Below, in pieces: positions 10,446-19,212 of a DNA stretch of 64,000 nt. Location of the stretch: assembly GCF_900108035.1 (NCBI RefSeq), contig NZ_FNVS01000012.1, positions 1 to 64,000 on the forward strand, read 5' to 3'. A model generated the notes under the pieces. That model was not told the DNA's origin. It made no database searches and saw only the letters and a program-made list of their open reading frames with translations. Source of the stretch: Parabacteroides chinchillae (GTDB lineage Bacteria > Bacteroidota > Bacteroidia > Bacteroidales > Tannerellaceae). The number at the start of each line of letters is the position of its first letter. The stretch's first letter is position 1. Both the position numbers and the translations under genes were made by a program.

Positions 10446-11738
10446 TTACTTTTTACCGGCTATTTTCTGTTGTTGCTTTCCATTTTGCGCCTGTCTTTTC
10501 TTATTCCGCCAATAGCTGCCGTCTCGTTTACTGCCAAACATATTACGTTTCTTCGACTCTTCTCTCAAAGCTTCTTTCTTCTCAGCAACAGCTATTTTAA
10601 CTTCCGCCGTCTCAAATTCATTACCACCGGCCACCGGTATTTGTTTGTTTATGAGCTTATGAATATCTTTCAACAACGGAACCTCCTCAACATCACAAAA
10701 TGAAAAAGCAATCCCTTCCCGTCCGGCACGTCCCGTACGTCCGATACGGTGTACATAAGTTTCGGGCACATTCGGTAACTCATAATTAATTACATGCGAA
10801 AGATGATCCACATCTATGCCACGCGCTGCTATGTCGGTTGCTATCAATACACGTGTAGACCTGTCCTTAAAGTTTGACAAAGCACGTTGGCGTGCTGTCT
10901 GGCTTTTATTTCCGTGAATAGCCTCAGCACCGACTCCCGCTTTTGTCAGGACGCGGGCTACTTTATCTGCCCCATGTTTTGTCCGGGTGAATATAAGCAC
11001 CGATTCAAGCGATTTATCTTGCAACAATTTTATCAGCAAATCCATTTTCTCACTCTTCTTCACATAATAGACAAATTGTTCGATTTTATCTACTGTCGAA
11101 GAAGGAGGAGTTACCTCTACTTTCTCCGGGTCTGAAAGAATAGTATCTGCCAGCCGTTCTATCTCTTGAGGCATGGTAGCCGAGAAAAATAACGATTGTC
11201 TCTTTTTAGGCAGCAATGGAAGAACTTTCTTAATATCATGTATAAAACCCATATCCAACATCCGGTCGGCCTCATCGAGTACAAAAAAATCAAGAGATTT
11301 CAAACTGATATAACCTTGTCCTATCAAATCAAGCAAACGGCCCGGTGTTGCGATAAGCACATCCACACCACTTCTCAGCGCATCAGTCTGCGGTTTTTGC
11401 CCTACTCCTCCAAATATCACCGTATGGCGTAATTTGGTAAAACGCCCATATGCCGCAAAGCTTTCATCTATCTGGATAGCCAGTTCCCGTGTTGGAGTCA
11501 GAATTAGCGCCTTAATACCACGTGAATGTCCTAAAACCTTCTGTTCTTCGAGTTTCTGTATAATAGGAATTGAGAATGCTGCCGTCTTACCGGTTCCTGT
11601 TTGTGCACATCCCAGCAAATCATATCCTTTTAATACCACTGGAATAGCTTCGGTTTGTATAGGGGTTGGAATAGTGTAACCTTCTTGTTTTAGAGCCTTA
11701 AGTATAGGCTCAATCAAATTCAATTGTTCAAATGTCAT
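10446..11738 (-). CDS. DEAD-box RNA helicase, RhlE-like
   Basis: 430 aa with the ordered helicase motifs: Q motif (GYTIPTPIQ), Walker [19 protein letters not shown] box [24 protein letters not shown] and HRIGRTGR. A basic Lys/Arg-rich tail from about residue 385 is typical of RhlE-type enzymes and probably binds RNA. Likely roles are ribosome assembly or RNA remodelling in the cold. It is a stand-alone gene; a -7 box lies at 11786-11793. Confidence 0.93.
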   Translation of the reverse strand: MTFEQLNLIEPILKALKQEGYTIPTPIQTEAIPVVLKGYDLLGCAQTGTGKTAAFSIPIIQKLEEQKVLGHSRGIKALILTPTRELAIQIDESFAAYGRFTKLRHTVIFGGVGQKPQTDALRSGVDVLIATPGRLLDLIGQGYISLKSLDFFVLDEADRMLDMGFIHDIKKVLPLLPKKRQSLFFSATMPQEIERLADTILSDPEKVEVTPPSSTVDKIEQFVYYVKKSEKMDLLIKLLQDKSLESVLIFTRTKHGADKVARVLTKAGVGAEAIHGNKSQTARQRALSNFKDRSTRVLIATDIAARGIDVDHLSHVINYELPNVPETYVHRIGRTGRAGREGIAFSFCDVEEVPLLKDIHKLINKQIPVAGGNEFETAEVKIAVAEKKEALREESKKRNMFGSKRDGSYWRNKKRQAQNGKQQQKIAGKK

Positions 11739-11785
11739 CTAAAATAATAGTTAAGCCATCACGGCTCTTTATGTAAATAATGGCA

Positions 11786-11793
11786 CAAAGATA
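11786..11793 (-). promoter_or_regulatory. -7 box of the DEAD-box helicase gene
   Basis: CAAAGATA on the plus strand reads TATCTTTG on the minus strand, an exact TAnnTTTG match 48 bp upstream of the helicase start. A clear -33 TTTG was not seen. Confidence 0.5.
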
Positions 11794-11957
11794 GGAATTT
11801 TTATTTTGAGTTCCATAATAATTAATCAAGTAGCTATAAAAATGTCTTATAACAAGCAGGATTTAATTATCTAAACCGCAATATTTCGATGCCCAATTAA
11901 AACCTGTCGTAATAGAAAATATCTTTTCTCGAATACGGCAATATACAAATTCGGGGT

Positions 11958-12314
11958 TTAATCACATTTCACTTCATTTTGTGCAATATTGATGTTTTTA
12001 CTTTCTTTCTTGTATTCTGGATGTAATATGGTGAGAGTATCCTGTTTGTTCAGTGTAGAAGAAGCATATTCTTCGTCTGATACAGCATGAAGTTGGATAA
12101 CATGGTCTTTGACAGAGTGTTCGGTAACGGTCATACGATGGTAGTGCCAAAAATTACGGCTTCCTTTCTCAAACAGAAAGTGAACTATCATGGTTTCTCC
12201 CGATTTTTTCGGCATGGAGATTCTTACATCTCCCGTATTGTTGGCAGAGGGAGCTTTTTGTTCCAAGGGGAAAATTGCCGATTGGCTGGCACAACTGTTT
12301 AGCAGTGCTACCAC
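11958..12314 (-). pseudogene. Truncated/chimeric cupin lipoprotein
   Basis: The frame begins with the hydrophobic end of a lipoprotein signal and a lipobox (VALLNSCASQ). Reading upstream in frame gives K-F-L-F-V-I-I-V but no start codon, so the original N-terminus was lost at the junction with the preceding chimera. Residues about 15-55 (FPLEQKAPSANNTGDV, FEKGSRNFWHYH) resemble the start of a small cupin. The rest of a cupin is absent and replaced by an unrelated tail (TLNKQDTLTILHPEYKKESK). It looks like a second deletion product in the same cluster. A short intact gene starting at the internal ATG (12314) cannot be excluded. Confidence 0.5.
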
Positions 12315-12319
12315 GATTA

Positions 12320-12862
12320 TTACAAATAAAAATTTATGTCGGCTTCAGGACAAAGTCGGCGGGCATCGGTTACTGTACCGGATATTCCGCTGCTGGCACT
12401 TGTGCAGAACATGGCAATCTTCTTTCCCGATTCATTCAGCACATTCTCGCCAGCGTATGTATCAATGATAGAACAGATGAAGTTATCGAAATTATTCAAT
12501 ACATAATTATCCTCGACCTTACACTCCATTACTACCGGAGCATCCTTGATGACAGGTGTACCGCCATCGCCCATAAAATAGTCGAACACTCCGCTTTTGT
12601 CTGTTTTCTCTCCGCTTACCGTGCCTACATAATCAGCTTTGGGAAGCATGTCTTCGTCCACGATATTTACCGAGAATTTCATAGTCTCTTTGATGCCTTT
12701 GTTGGTGTAGTGTTTCTGAAAGAGGCTTACCATGATGTGGTCGTGACACATGATACCCACATGTCCTGCCAACATCCAGTTCACCTTGCCATCCACCATC
12801 GTGCCTATTACGATGGTGGGAGTAGGATAAAGTGCCAATATACTTCCGATATTCTTTTTCAT
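12320..12862 (-). pseudogene. Flavin reductase fused to a flavodoxin tail
   Basis: Residues 1 to about 145 follow the flavin reductase (FMN-binding split barrel) family: PTPTIVIGTMVDGKVNWM, HVGIMCHDHIMVS, KFSVNIVDEDML. At NESGK (about 143-147, near base 12424) the sequence switches to what reads as the end of a flavodoxin (KIAMFCTSASSGISGT then LCPEAD) and stops at 180 aa. The usual flavin reductase C-terminus is missing. Both families have SGK near this point, so a deletion across a short shared sequence that removed the flavodoxin start is the simplest account. The split-barrel part might still fold, but normal activity is doubtful. Confidence 0.7.
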
Positions 12863-12870
12863 ATTCCTAT

Positions 12871-13281
12871 CTATTTGTTTGTTCCTGCTTTTAAGGATAT
12901 CTGCGACATGCTTGTCGGGGCAAGGGCATTCATATCCACCAAGTCCAAACTCTTAACCATGTGGAGCGTTCCTTGCTTGTAGGTTTGAAAATGCGTTGAA
13001 ACGATGTGCTTCCGGTATGCCTCCATCGAAGCATAGATTTCCACAATCCGGATTTGATGCTTGTCACGTTTCGTCTGCATGGGGAATATACACACTACTC
13101 CCGTCTCTTCTTTTACCGAAGTGGCACCTACATTTCTTGCAGCTTCAAGATATTCGTCGAGATACTCGGGATAGACTTCTATCTCGGATATTCTGATTAA
13201 CATACTGTCCGTCACTTGGTTTTGCGCAAACCCCGTTAATGAACTTATCATCATGAGTAGAATAATAACTTGTTTTTTCAT
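12871..13281 (-). CDS. Exported antibiotic-biosynthesis-monooxygenase (YgiN-like) domain protein
   Basis: 136 aa with a signal peptide (residues 1-19, ending GFAQ). The rest is a ferredoxin-like ABM domain (IRISEIEVYPEYLDEYLEAA, CIFPMQTKRDKHQIRIVEIY, HFQTYKQGT). Such proteins act as quinol monooxygenases or bind small aromatic compounds. It lies 3 bp from the amidohydrolase gene in the same operon. Substrate is unknown; the company of oxidoreductases suggests electrophile or quinone handling. Confidence 0.8.
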   Translation of the reverse strand: MKKQVIILLMMISSLTGFAQNQVTDSMLIRISEIEVYPEYLDEYLEAARNVGATSVKEETGVVCIFPMQTKRDKHQIRIVEIYASMEAYRKHIVSTHFQTYKQGTLHMVKSLDLVDMNALAPTSMSQISLKAGTNK

Positions 13282-13284
13282 TTT

Positions 13285-14292
13285 TTACTTCTGTTTGAAT
13301 AATCGTTTGGCATTGTTCCCCCATATATCTTCCGTGTGGACTCTGAGCATATCATTGGCCTGCAATTTCTGAACAAGACTTTGCTTTACCTTTATCAAAA
13401 TGTCATTTGGCACAAATCCGAAATCAGAACCATACATAATGTGGTCGGGCGTGGTGATAGAAAGAAGCATTTCGAGTATTTCCGCTGTCGGCCCTCCTGC
13501 CAAGTCATAATAAAGATTAGCCAGATTCTTCTCCACATCCACTTTGTTTGCCAATCCTTTTGATACAAGCAGAGGAAGTGCGGCACGGAATCGGGGCAGG
13601 GCGATAGGCAGAAAAGAACCGCTATGTGGCACAATGAACCGAATGTTGGGATAGCGAACCATCACGTTGTTTACTATCATATTCAACACAGCCCTTGTGG
13701 TCTCTGCCGGATATTCATAAACGAATATCGGGCCTCCGGTAAAAATGTTTTCAGGACGTTGTGCCGGAACATGCGGATGAATTATCACCACGGTACCACG
13801 TGCATTCAGCACTTCCATAAGCGGGTCGAGCTTACTGTCGCCCAGATACAAGCCACGAACGTTTGTGGCAAGTTTGATGCCATCGGCCTGCAGGGTATCG
13901 AGCGCATAAATCGCTTCGGCAATGGCTCTGTCCATATCAGGAAGAGGCAGAGATGCACAAAACAGGAACTTTCCCTGATAAGAAGCCTTAGTTCGTGCAG
14001 CCTCTCTATTGACAGAGCGGATAATCTGTGCCAATTCTTCCGTATTGCCGAAATACGGTTGTGGTGAAGGCATGGTAAGAACCGAACAATCTATACCGGC
14101 CTCTTCCATAAAAGCGAGATGCGCCTCTACGCTCCACTCCGGTAACGGACAACCATCTTCCATTTCGGCATGATGACGCTTCAACGCATTCATGTAATCA
14201 GTCGTCACGATATGCGAATGGACATCTACCACTTGTTGAGCAAATGAATTTGCAGACATCCATAGCCCCAAAAGAAGCAACATGCATTTCAT
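13285..14292 (-). CDS. Exported amidohydrolase (ACMSD-like TIM barrel)
   Basis: 335 aa with a signal peptide (1-18, NSFAQ). Metal ligands of amidohydrolase family 2 are visible: VDVHSHI (H25 and H27), HPHVP (about 172-176), PHSGSF (about 226-231) and the Asp of MYGSDFGF near 290. The family includes aminocarboxymuconate-semialdehyde decarboxylase and related aromatic-acid decarboxylases or hydrolases. It lies between the CMD-cupin protein and the ABM protein with gaps of 3-5 bp. Periplasmic location is inferred from the signal; the reaction is not known. Confidence 0.85.
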   Translation of the reverse strand: MKCMLLLLGLWMSANSFAQQVVDVHSHIVTTDYMNALKRHHAEMEDGCPLPEWSVEAHLAFMEEAGIDCSVLTMPSPQPYFGNTEELAQIIRSVNREAARTKASYQGKFLFCASLPLPDMDRAIAEAIYALDTLQADGIKLATNVRGLYLGDSKLDPLMEVLNARGTVVIIHPHVPAQRPENIFTGGPIFVYEYPAETTRAVLNMIVNNVMVRYPNIRFIVPHSGSFLPIALPRFRAALPLLVSKGLANKVDVEKNLANLYYDLAGGPTAEILEMLLSITTPDHIMYGSDFGFVPNDILIKVKQSLVQKLQANDMLRVHTEDIWGNNAKRLFKQK

Positions 14293-14297
14293 TGACT

Positions 14298-15134
14298 TTA
14301 TTCTTTCATAAGTTTGCCATATTGTTCATCATCTACCGCTTCAAGCCATTCGTTGCTCGTATTCTCGCCGGAAACCTCTATGGCAAGGTGAGCAAACCAA
14401 CTGTCGGCAGCAGCCCCATGCCAATGCTTTACACCGGCCGGGATATTTACCACATCGCCGGGGCAAAGAACCCGTGCCGGTTTTCCCCATTCTTGATACC
14501 AGCCTTTTCCTGCCACGCAAACAAGAATTTGTCCGCCGCCTTTTGTCGCACGATGAATGTGCCAGTTGTTGCGACAGCCCGGCTCGAATGTCACATTGTA
14601 AATGCCCACTTGCTTGGTTGATAAAGAAGCTAAATAACTTTGTCCGATAAAATATTTTGCAAAAGCATCGTTAGGTTGCCCCATAGGGAACATCATCTCA
14701 CGTTCAAAGGCAGCTTTCGCATCTGCCGCACTGCCGCTTTCTTCGTTCCATACTTCCTTAGCCAAGCGGAATGCAGCCCAAGCCTTTGGCCAACCTGCAT
14801 AGAAACTGATATGAGTAAGCGCCTCGGCTATTTCGGCACGACTAATTCCGTTATTCTTGGCACTTTGCAAATGATATTTCAAGGAAGAATCCGTAATGCC
14901 CATACTTACCAGACAGGTTACTGTAATCAGGCTACGGTCACGAAAGCCGAGCTTGTCGGTTCTGTTCCACACTTCTCCGAAGAGTACATCGTCGTTGAGT
15001 TCTGCAAACTTAGGTGCAAAGTCGCCCAACTGGTCACGGCCTGCCGTCTGCTTTATTTTTTCTTGTCCGTTCATTGTCATGGCTGTTAATGATAGCATGA
15101 AGGCCATCGTTATTGTTTTATAATTCATAGACAT
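14298..15134 (-). CDS. Carboxymuconolactone decarboxylase-cupin fusion, exported
   Basis: 278 aa with a signal peptide (about 1-23). The first domain is carboxymuconolactone decarboxylase/AhpD-like (FGEVWNRTDKLGFRDRSLI, ITDSSLKYHLQSAKNNGIS, about 50-125). The second is a cupin with metal ligands in FEPGCRNNWHIHR, GKGWYQEWGKPARVLCPGD and VKHWHGA (about 180-265). The fusion is common in Bacteroidales next to flavodoxins and aldo/keto reductases. The CMD domain here lacks an obvious AhpD CxxC, so peroxidase support is not implied. It is part of the AraC-linked cluster. Confidence 0.88.
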   Translation of the reverse strand: MSMNYKTITMAFMLSLTAMTMNGQEKIKQTAGRDQLGDFAPKFAELNDDVLFGEVWNRTDKLGFRDRSLITVTCLVSMGITDSSLKYHLQSAKNNGISRAEIAEALTHISFYAGWPKAWAAFRLAKEVWNEESGSAADAKAAFEREMMFPMGQPNDAFAKYFIGQSYLASLSTKQVGIYNVTFEPGCRNNWHIHRATKGGGQILVCVAGKGWYQEWGKPARVLCPGDVVNIPAGVKHWHGAAADSWFAHLAIEVSGENTSNEWLEAVDDEQYGKLMKE

Positions 15135-15149
15135 CTGTTTATTATTGTA

Positions 15150-15541
15150 TTAGTACATAGGATTTTCCCAAGCTCCTTTGGTATCCACTCCTGTCTTTGC
15201 CGCCAAATTCTCCAAAAGGGTCGTTTCTTCACTATTCAGGCTAATAGTCGCAGCCGCTACTGTTTCGGCTATATATTTCGTTTGGGTAACCCCGATAATG
15301 GGCAACGTGTTTTTGGCAATCGCCCATGCTATTGCTATTTGCGAAATCGTTGCATTGCGTTTGTCTGCCATCTCTTTCATGGCATAAAGTAAAACATCAA
15401 GTTTGGGCAGTATTTTATTGTAGGTTTCAAGTCCTCCGCCTCCAGATGATTCCCGAATACTTGGTCGCCTCCTGCGGCACCTGTGCCCCACGACCATGTT
15501 CCCAATGCGATTGTCGGTAATTTCTTCATTATTCTTTTCAT
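15150..15541 (-). pseudogene. Aldo/keto reductase with large internal deletion
   Basis: From the ATG at 15541 the frame reads an authentic N-terminus (MKKLPTIALGTWSWGTGAAG then GDQVFGNHL). Near 15425-15435 it must shift to a second frame carrying the enzyme's C-terminus (YNKILPKLDVLLYAMKEMAD, ISQIAIAWAIAKNTLPIIG, GVDTKGAWENPMY). About 200 residues of the barrel, including the catalytic Asp-Tyr-Lys-His region, are missing. It is dead as an aldo/keto reductase. It would have been the first gene after the AraC regulator. Confidence 0.85.
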
Positions 15542-15674
15542 TTTTTGGTTTGAAACAATTTTGATAATGCAAAATTAGGGAGTTTCAATCACTTGACTGC
15601 TATACACATTACAGAACGAACAACCATTTTTACGGATTATGCACTGTGCCGTATCAGTTTCATTATAAATCTAT

Positions 15675-15682
15675 TACCTTTG
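15675..15682 (+). promoter_or_regulatory. -7 box of the AraC regulator gene
   Basis: TACCTTTG fits TAnnTTTG exactly and lies 27 bp before the ATG at 15709. The -33 element is not a clear TTTG; TTTC at 15657 is too close. Confidence 0.5.
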
Positions 15683-15708
15683 TGGCAAAATGAAAAAAGA
15701 AAGTACGT

Positions 15709-16602
15709 ATGGAAAGAATTGCAAGGATTGATACAATCCATCAATACAATGAATACATGGGAGTGGAAACATTGCATCCGCTGGTTAGCGTAGTTGATAT
15801 GTCGAAATGTCCGCCCAGAGAATTTCATCGTATCAACTACGGTCTGTATTGCATTTTTCTGAAAAACGTAACATGCGGTCCGTTGCGCTATGGTATCAAC
15901 TACTACGATTATCAGGACGGGACTATTGTGGCGGTGGCTCCCGGACAAATTTTCGGAGTGGAAAGCAATGAACCTATCCAACCTAAAGGTTGGGCATTGG
16001 TTTTTCATCCTGACTTACTCTATGGAACAGAACTGGGACAGACTTTGAAGGAGTATACTTTTTTTTCGTATGATGCCAATGAAGCCCTTCATATATCCGA
16101 AAAGGAACGTGAAATCATAGAACAATGTTTCAGCAACATTCTCACCGAATTGAACAGGGAGATAGATGCACATACCAACAGCCTCGTAGCACGCAGTATC
16201 GGAATGTTGCTGGATTATTGTATGCGCTTTTATGACCGTCAGTTCATCACACGGCATAAAGCGAACAGCGATATTCTGAGCCGATTTGAGAGAGTACTCT
16301 CTGATTATATCCTTTCCGACCGTCCTCGTCAGTTAGGTTTGCCTACCGTGTCTTATTGTGCGGATAAAGTCTTTCTCTCGCCTAATTATTTCGGAGATTT
16401 AATAAAGAAAGAAACAGGAAAAACAGCACAGGAATACATTCAATTGAAGATTATAGACCGAGCCAAACAGTTATTGGGAGAAAGAATACTGTCTATTAAT
16501 GAGATAGCGGATGAATTGGGATTTAAATATCCAACCCATTTCACTCGTTTATTTAAGAAGAGCGTCGGCATTTCTCCATCGGAATATCGGTTGAGCTGTT
16601 AA
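15709..16602 (+). CDS. AraC-family transcriptional regulator
   Basis: 297 aa. The N-terminal cupin-like sensor region (about 1-165) precedes a double helix-turn-helix of the AraC type at the C-terminus (about 190-297), seen in LSPNYFGDLIKKETGKTAQE, INEIADELGFKYPTHFTRLF and FKKSVGISPSEYR. It is transcribed away from the CMD-cupin/amidohydrolase cluster and very likely controls it. Its last 50 bp overlap the degenerate mob remnant on the other strand, so the mobile debris abuts the gene without cutting it. Confidence 0.93.
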   Translation: MERIARIDTIHQYNEYMGVETLHPLVSVVDMSKCPPREFHRINYGLYCIFLKNVTCGPLRYGINYYDYQDGTIVAVAPGQIFGVESNEPIQPKGWALVFHPDLLYGTELGQTLKEYTFFSYDANEALHISEKEREIIEQCFSNILTELNREIDAHTNSLVARSIGMLLDYCMRFYDRQFITRHKANSDILSRFERVLSDYILSDRPRQLGLPTVSYCADKVFLSPNYFGDLIKKETGKTAQEYIQLKIIDRAKQLLGERILSINEIADELGFKYPTHFTRLFKKSVGISPSEYRLSC

Positions 16603-16619
16603 TCAATAAAAATAATATT

Positions 16620-16972
16620 TTAGACTGGCAGAATATGTCTGAATCCCAGCATTTGGTTGAGCCGTGGATTATCCTCAATCCCGATATACTTGTAACCATA
16701 CCGTGGTGCATACTCCTTGAAGAACCGCACAAGTTCCTGCAATTCCTGTTCCTGCTTCTTGGCAAAGTTGCAGTGCACAAGAAACTGAGCGATATATGCC
16801 CGACCGTGTTCTTTACCTTGTCATTGAGCAACGTCTGTAACTCAAACTGTTCATCCATCTGTTCGGGTGTTCCCTCCACACCGACCGCTTCCAGCAACTT
16901 GGGTTTGTCCTCTCTCAGCACATAGCATACGCAACCGCTGAAAGAAGTCCCTTTCGTCTGTTTACCTATCAT
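16620..16972 (-). pseudogene. MobB relaxase, N-terminal fragment
   Basis: The start (MIGKQTKGTSFSGCVCYVLR...) is the N-terminus of a Bacteroides MobB-type relaxase and stays recognisable to HISLSF (about residue 64, near 16780). There the frame breaks. A neighbouring frame continues LVHCNFAKKQEQELQELVRF to a stop at 16620-16622 and is not relaxase sequence that I recognise. The catalytic His cluster is gone. Its ATG overlaps the end of the MobC remnant by 11 bp, the normal mobC-mobB arrangement. Confidence 0.8.
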
Positions 16973-17058
16973 CTTTCAGCCTGTTTATGAGCTGGGACAC
17001 TGCCTTTGCCATGTTCTCGCACTTATCGGCTACGGCAAAGAATCCGTAGGTGTTCGCC
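16962..17058 (-). pseudogene. MobC, C-terminal fragment
   Basis: Reading the minus strand from about 17058 gives T-Y-G-F-F-A-V-A-D-K-C-E-N-M-A-K-A-V-S-Q-L followed by INRLKDDR and a stop at 16962-16964. This matches the C-terminus of MobC-type relaxosome proteins of Bacteroides mobilisable elements. The rest of the gene is missing upstream. From 17059 to 17383 there is no gene, only the left copy of the 17-bp repeat and AT-rich sequence with a CAAAGGTA box near 17270. Confidence 0.65.
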
Positions 17059-17117
17059 TGTCACCGCAAACGCTTTATTCATAAGCCATTCAATGCCATT
17101 TCTCCCTTTTTATTCGT

Positions 17118-17134
17118 TTATTCCAGAGATTTTT
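17118..17134 (+). repeat. 17-bp direct repeat, left copy (possible att)
   Basis: TTATTCCAGAGATTTTT, identical to 21554-21570. The two copies bracket the integrase fusion and the three-gene cassette (about 4.4 kb), as expected of attL/attR or a target duplication. The MobC/MobB remnants lie just outside the left copy, so more than one event may be recorded. Confidence 0.55.
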
Positions 17135-17383
17135 AGTAATTCTGGAAAACTTTCGTTAGTGCCTTATACAAAGGACTTTGGGAGAATTGCCCATTTTTGA
17201 GGTAATGACTTGGCAACTGTGCAATCTGCAGCGTTCTGCCTTGATTTGCTATTCAAGTAACTCTTTGCATCACAAAGGTAATATATTTCTCTGAAAGACA
17301 AAACCATTGATGTCAACTTCAACATCAGTTTACAAAAAAATCATTCATTAAGTATATGGAAAGGGGGCTTTCTTCTTATGGAG

Positions 17384-17953
17384 TTATTGATATTCAATCA
17401 TATTTAAACTTTGATATATATTATACTGGTCATCAAGCATAGCTCCATTTGCAAACACAATACCTGCTTCTTGAATAATTCCATGGCTTTCATGAGCATG
17501 TCCAAATAGATGATAATGAGGTTTAATTTGCAATACTCTATTCTTTAAAGAAACATTACCCCAATGAATGTTATTACTTTCGTCCAAAATTTTAATTGGA
17601 GGTTCATGCGTGACAAGTACATCCACATTATCGGGTATTAGGTTCTCATCGTGATTATACGATAGTCCCCAAAAATTAATGCCATCTATCCTGCATCCAC
17701 AATCTTGAAGAAAGTGCATATTATCCGGCAAGTCCTCTATGCTTTCAGCATCCCATAGGCAAAGGTCGTGGTTGCCGGTAATGAAAATTTTTTCACGATA
17801 TGGCAAATCAATGAACCAATTTAGGAAATCAAGCACTTCTGTTTCTGTCCCTTGCTCCGTAAAATCACCACAATGCACAATCACATCAGCGACAGGCAAA
17901 TTTATAAGGTGTTGATGAAGATTATGAGTATCTGATATTTGAAGTATTTTCAT
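17384..17953 (-). CDS. Calcineurin-like metallophosphoesterase
   Basis: 189 aa from ATG 17953, which overlaps the stop of the preceding gene as ATGA; this coupling decides the start. All metallophosphoesterase motifs are present: SDTHN (D8, H10), CGDF (D30), GNHD (N61-H62), THEPP (H116) and GHAHESHG (H152, H154). The family hydrolyses phosphoesters, including nucleic acids and cyclic nucleotides, with two metals. It is the third and last gene of a tightly coupled AT-rich cassette on mobile-element debris. Its substrate is unknown; the company of two putative nucleases suggests nucleic acid or nucleotide processing. Confidence 0.85.
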   Translation of the reverse strand: MKILQISDTHNLHQHLINLPVADVIVHCGDFTEQGTETEVLDFLNWFIDLPYREKIFITGNHDLCLWDAESIEDLPDNMHFLQDCGCRIDGINFWGLSYNHDENLIPDNVDVLVTHEPPIKILDESNNIHWGNVSLKNRVLQIKPHYHLFGHAHESHGIIQEAGIVFANGAMLDDQYNIYQSLNMIEYQ

Positions 17954-19212
17954 CGTATTGAAATGGAAATATTTTCGACACACGTGTCTCCTTCATGGAA
18001 TATTTTGTATTCTGAAACATTGGTCAATGATTCATACTCCGAGCTTTGGTCTTTGTGAATGGGTATCACCCCTATATGTGGATTGACAATTTTGCAAACC
18101 TCTGCCAGTGTATGCACATCAGCGTGTCCACTGGTGTGTACTCCGTCTTTAGTTCCGTCAAATACACGTTCTTCAAAAAGCTTGCGGATTTTTATTATGT
18201 TTTCGTTGCTATAATCTTTATTCTTTTCGGCATATCCTCCCCACATGGAATATATCAGCCAAGAATCTTCACTGTTGTAAATATCCATCATACTTTCAAC
18301 CAAAGGTAAACTACTTGCACGTATAAGCATCAAGAATCCTTCTTGGCTTAGTTTCTTCTTTACCTTTTCCGTTTTGAAATTGAGTAATTTGAATGTATCA
18401 AACTTGTAAAGGTGAGAATGTTTTTCTTCATACTTTGAGAATATGTCGAGTATTTCCTTTTGATATTCATCAACAACGAATACCCGACCAGCCTCTTTGC
18501 AAGACGCATTAAACGATGCAAGCCTGTCTATATCCGTTGAAGAACATAGTGCAAAAACATACTTATGCTTCTTCAATATTTCGATTACATTGCGTTGAAG
18601 TTCATGTTCAGATATTACCTGTTCCTGCTTTCTACCAAGCATTGTCCCCTCTGTGATTAGAATATCAACCTCACCGACATGTTTTTCTAATGTAGGAAAT
18701 AAGCCTTTGCCAAGATAACCATGCCTACGAAAGTCACCGGTATGAAGAATCTTCTTCCCTTCACATTCTATCTTGAACATATAGGCGTCGAAAGCAGAAT
18801 GACTAACGAAATAAGGTGTCAGAAATATCTCCCCCTTACTACTGACATCAATGCGGTGTTTAATATAGTAAGGCAATATGTTTTTTACAGTTTCAATCTG
18901 CTTGTTATACTCGCCGGATTTATTTAATACCTCATATTTACAAAGCATTACATCTTTTGCTCCTGCACCTATATATTGTTTTATGCAAGAGGGAATCAGA
19001 TGATGCAGACCAACGTGGTCTCCATGGTAATGAGTATAGAAAACAGCATCCGCATTTCCGACAATATCACAAACTTGCCTTTCTGTCAATTCCACTTTTT
19101 GGCTTCCGGGAAGGTTACTTCCGAAATCAATCAAAATTTTACAGCTTTTGGACGAGATTTCCGTGATACAGCCACCGATTTGATTGGCACCTCTATGGAC
19201 TGTAATTTTCAT
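17950..19212 (-). CDS. MBL-fold hydrolase, RNase J-like (beta-CASP type)
   Basis: 420 aa. The metallo-beta-lactamase core has the zinc motif HYHGDH (residues 61-66), HTGD (D160) and the late HTSGHAD (359-365), the arrangement found in RNase J/beta-CASP nucleases. The N-terminus (HRGANQIGGCITEI) also fits that group. The protein is shorter than housekeeping RNase J (about 550 aa), with no obvious C-terminal dimerisation domain. Its ATG overlaps the previous stop as TAATG, and its stop overlaps the next start, so the three proteins are translationally coupled. Role unknown; a nuclease in a defence-like cassette is an inference. Confidence 0.8.
   Translation of the reverse strand: MKITVHRGANQIGGCITEISSKSCKILIDFGSNLPGSQKVELTERQVCDIVGNADAVFYTHYHGDHVGLHHLIPSCIKQYIGAGAKDVMLCKYEVLNKSGEYNKQIETVKNILPYYIKHRIDVSSKGEIFLTPYFVSHSAFDAYMFKIECEGKKILHTGDFRRHGYLGKGLFPTLEKHVGEVDILITEGTMLGRKQEQVISEHELQRNVIEILKKHKYVFALCSSTDIDRLASFNASCKEAGRVFVVDEYQKEILDIFSKYEEKHSHLYKFDTFKLLNFKTEKVKKKLSQEGFLMLIRASSLPLVESMMDIYNSEDSWLIYSMWGGYAEKNKDYSNENIIKIRKLFEERVFDGTKDGVHTSGHADVHTLAEVCKIVNPHIGVIPIHKDQSSEYESLTNVSEYKIFHEGDTCVENISISIR

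Noticed and set aside
12275-12982. 235-codon plus-strand frame
   Set aside because: Antisense to the flavin reductase chimera, whose protein motifs are convincing; shadow frame.
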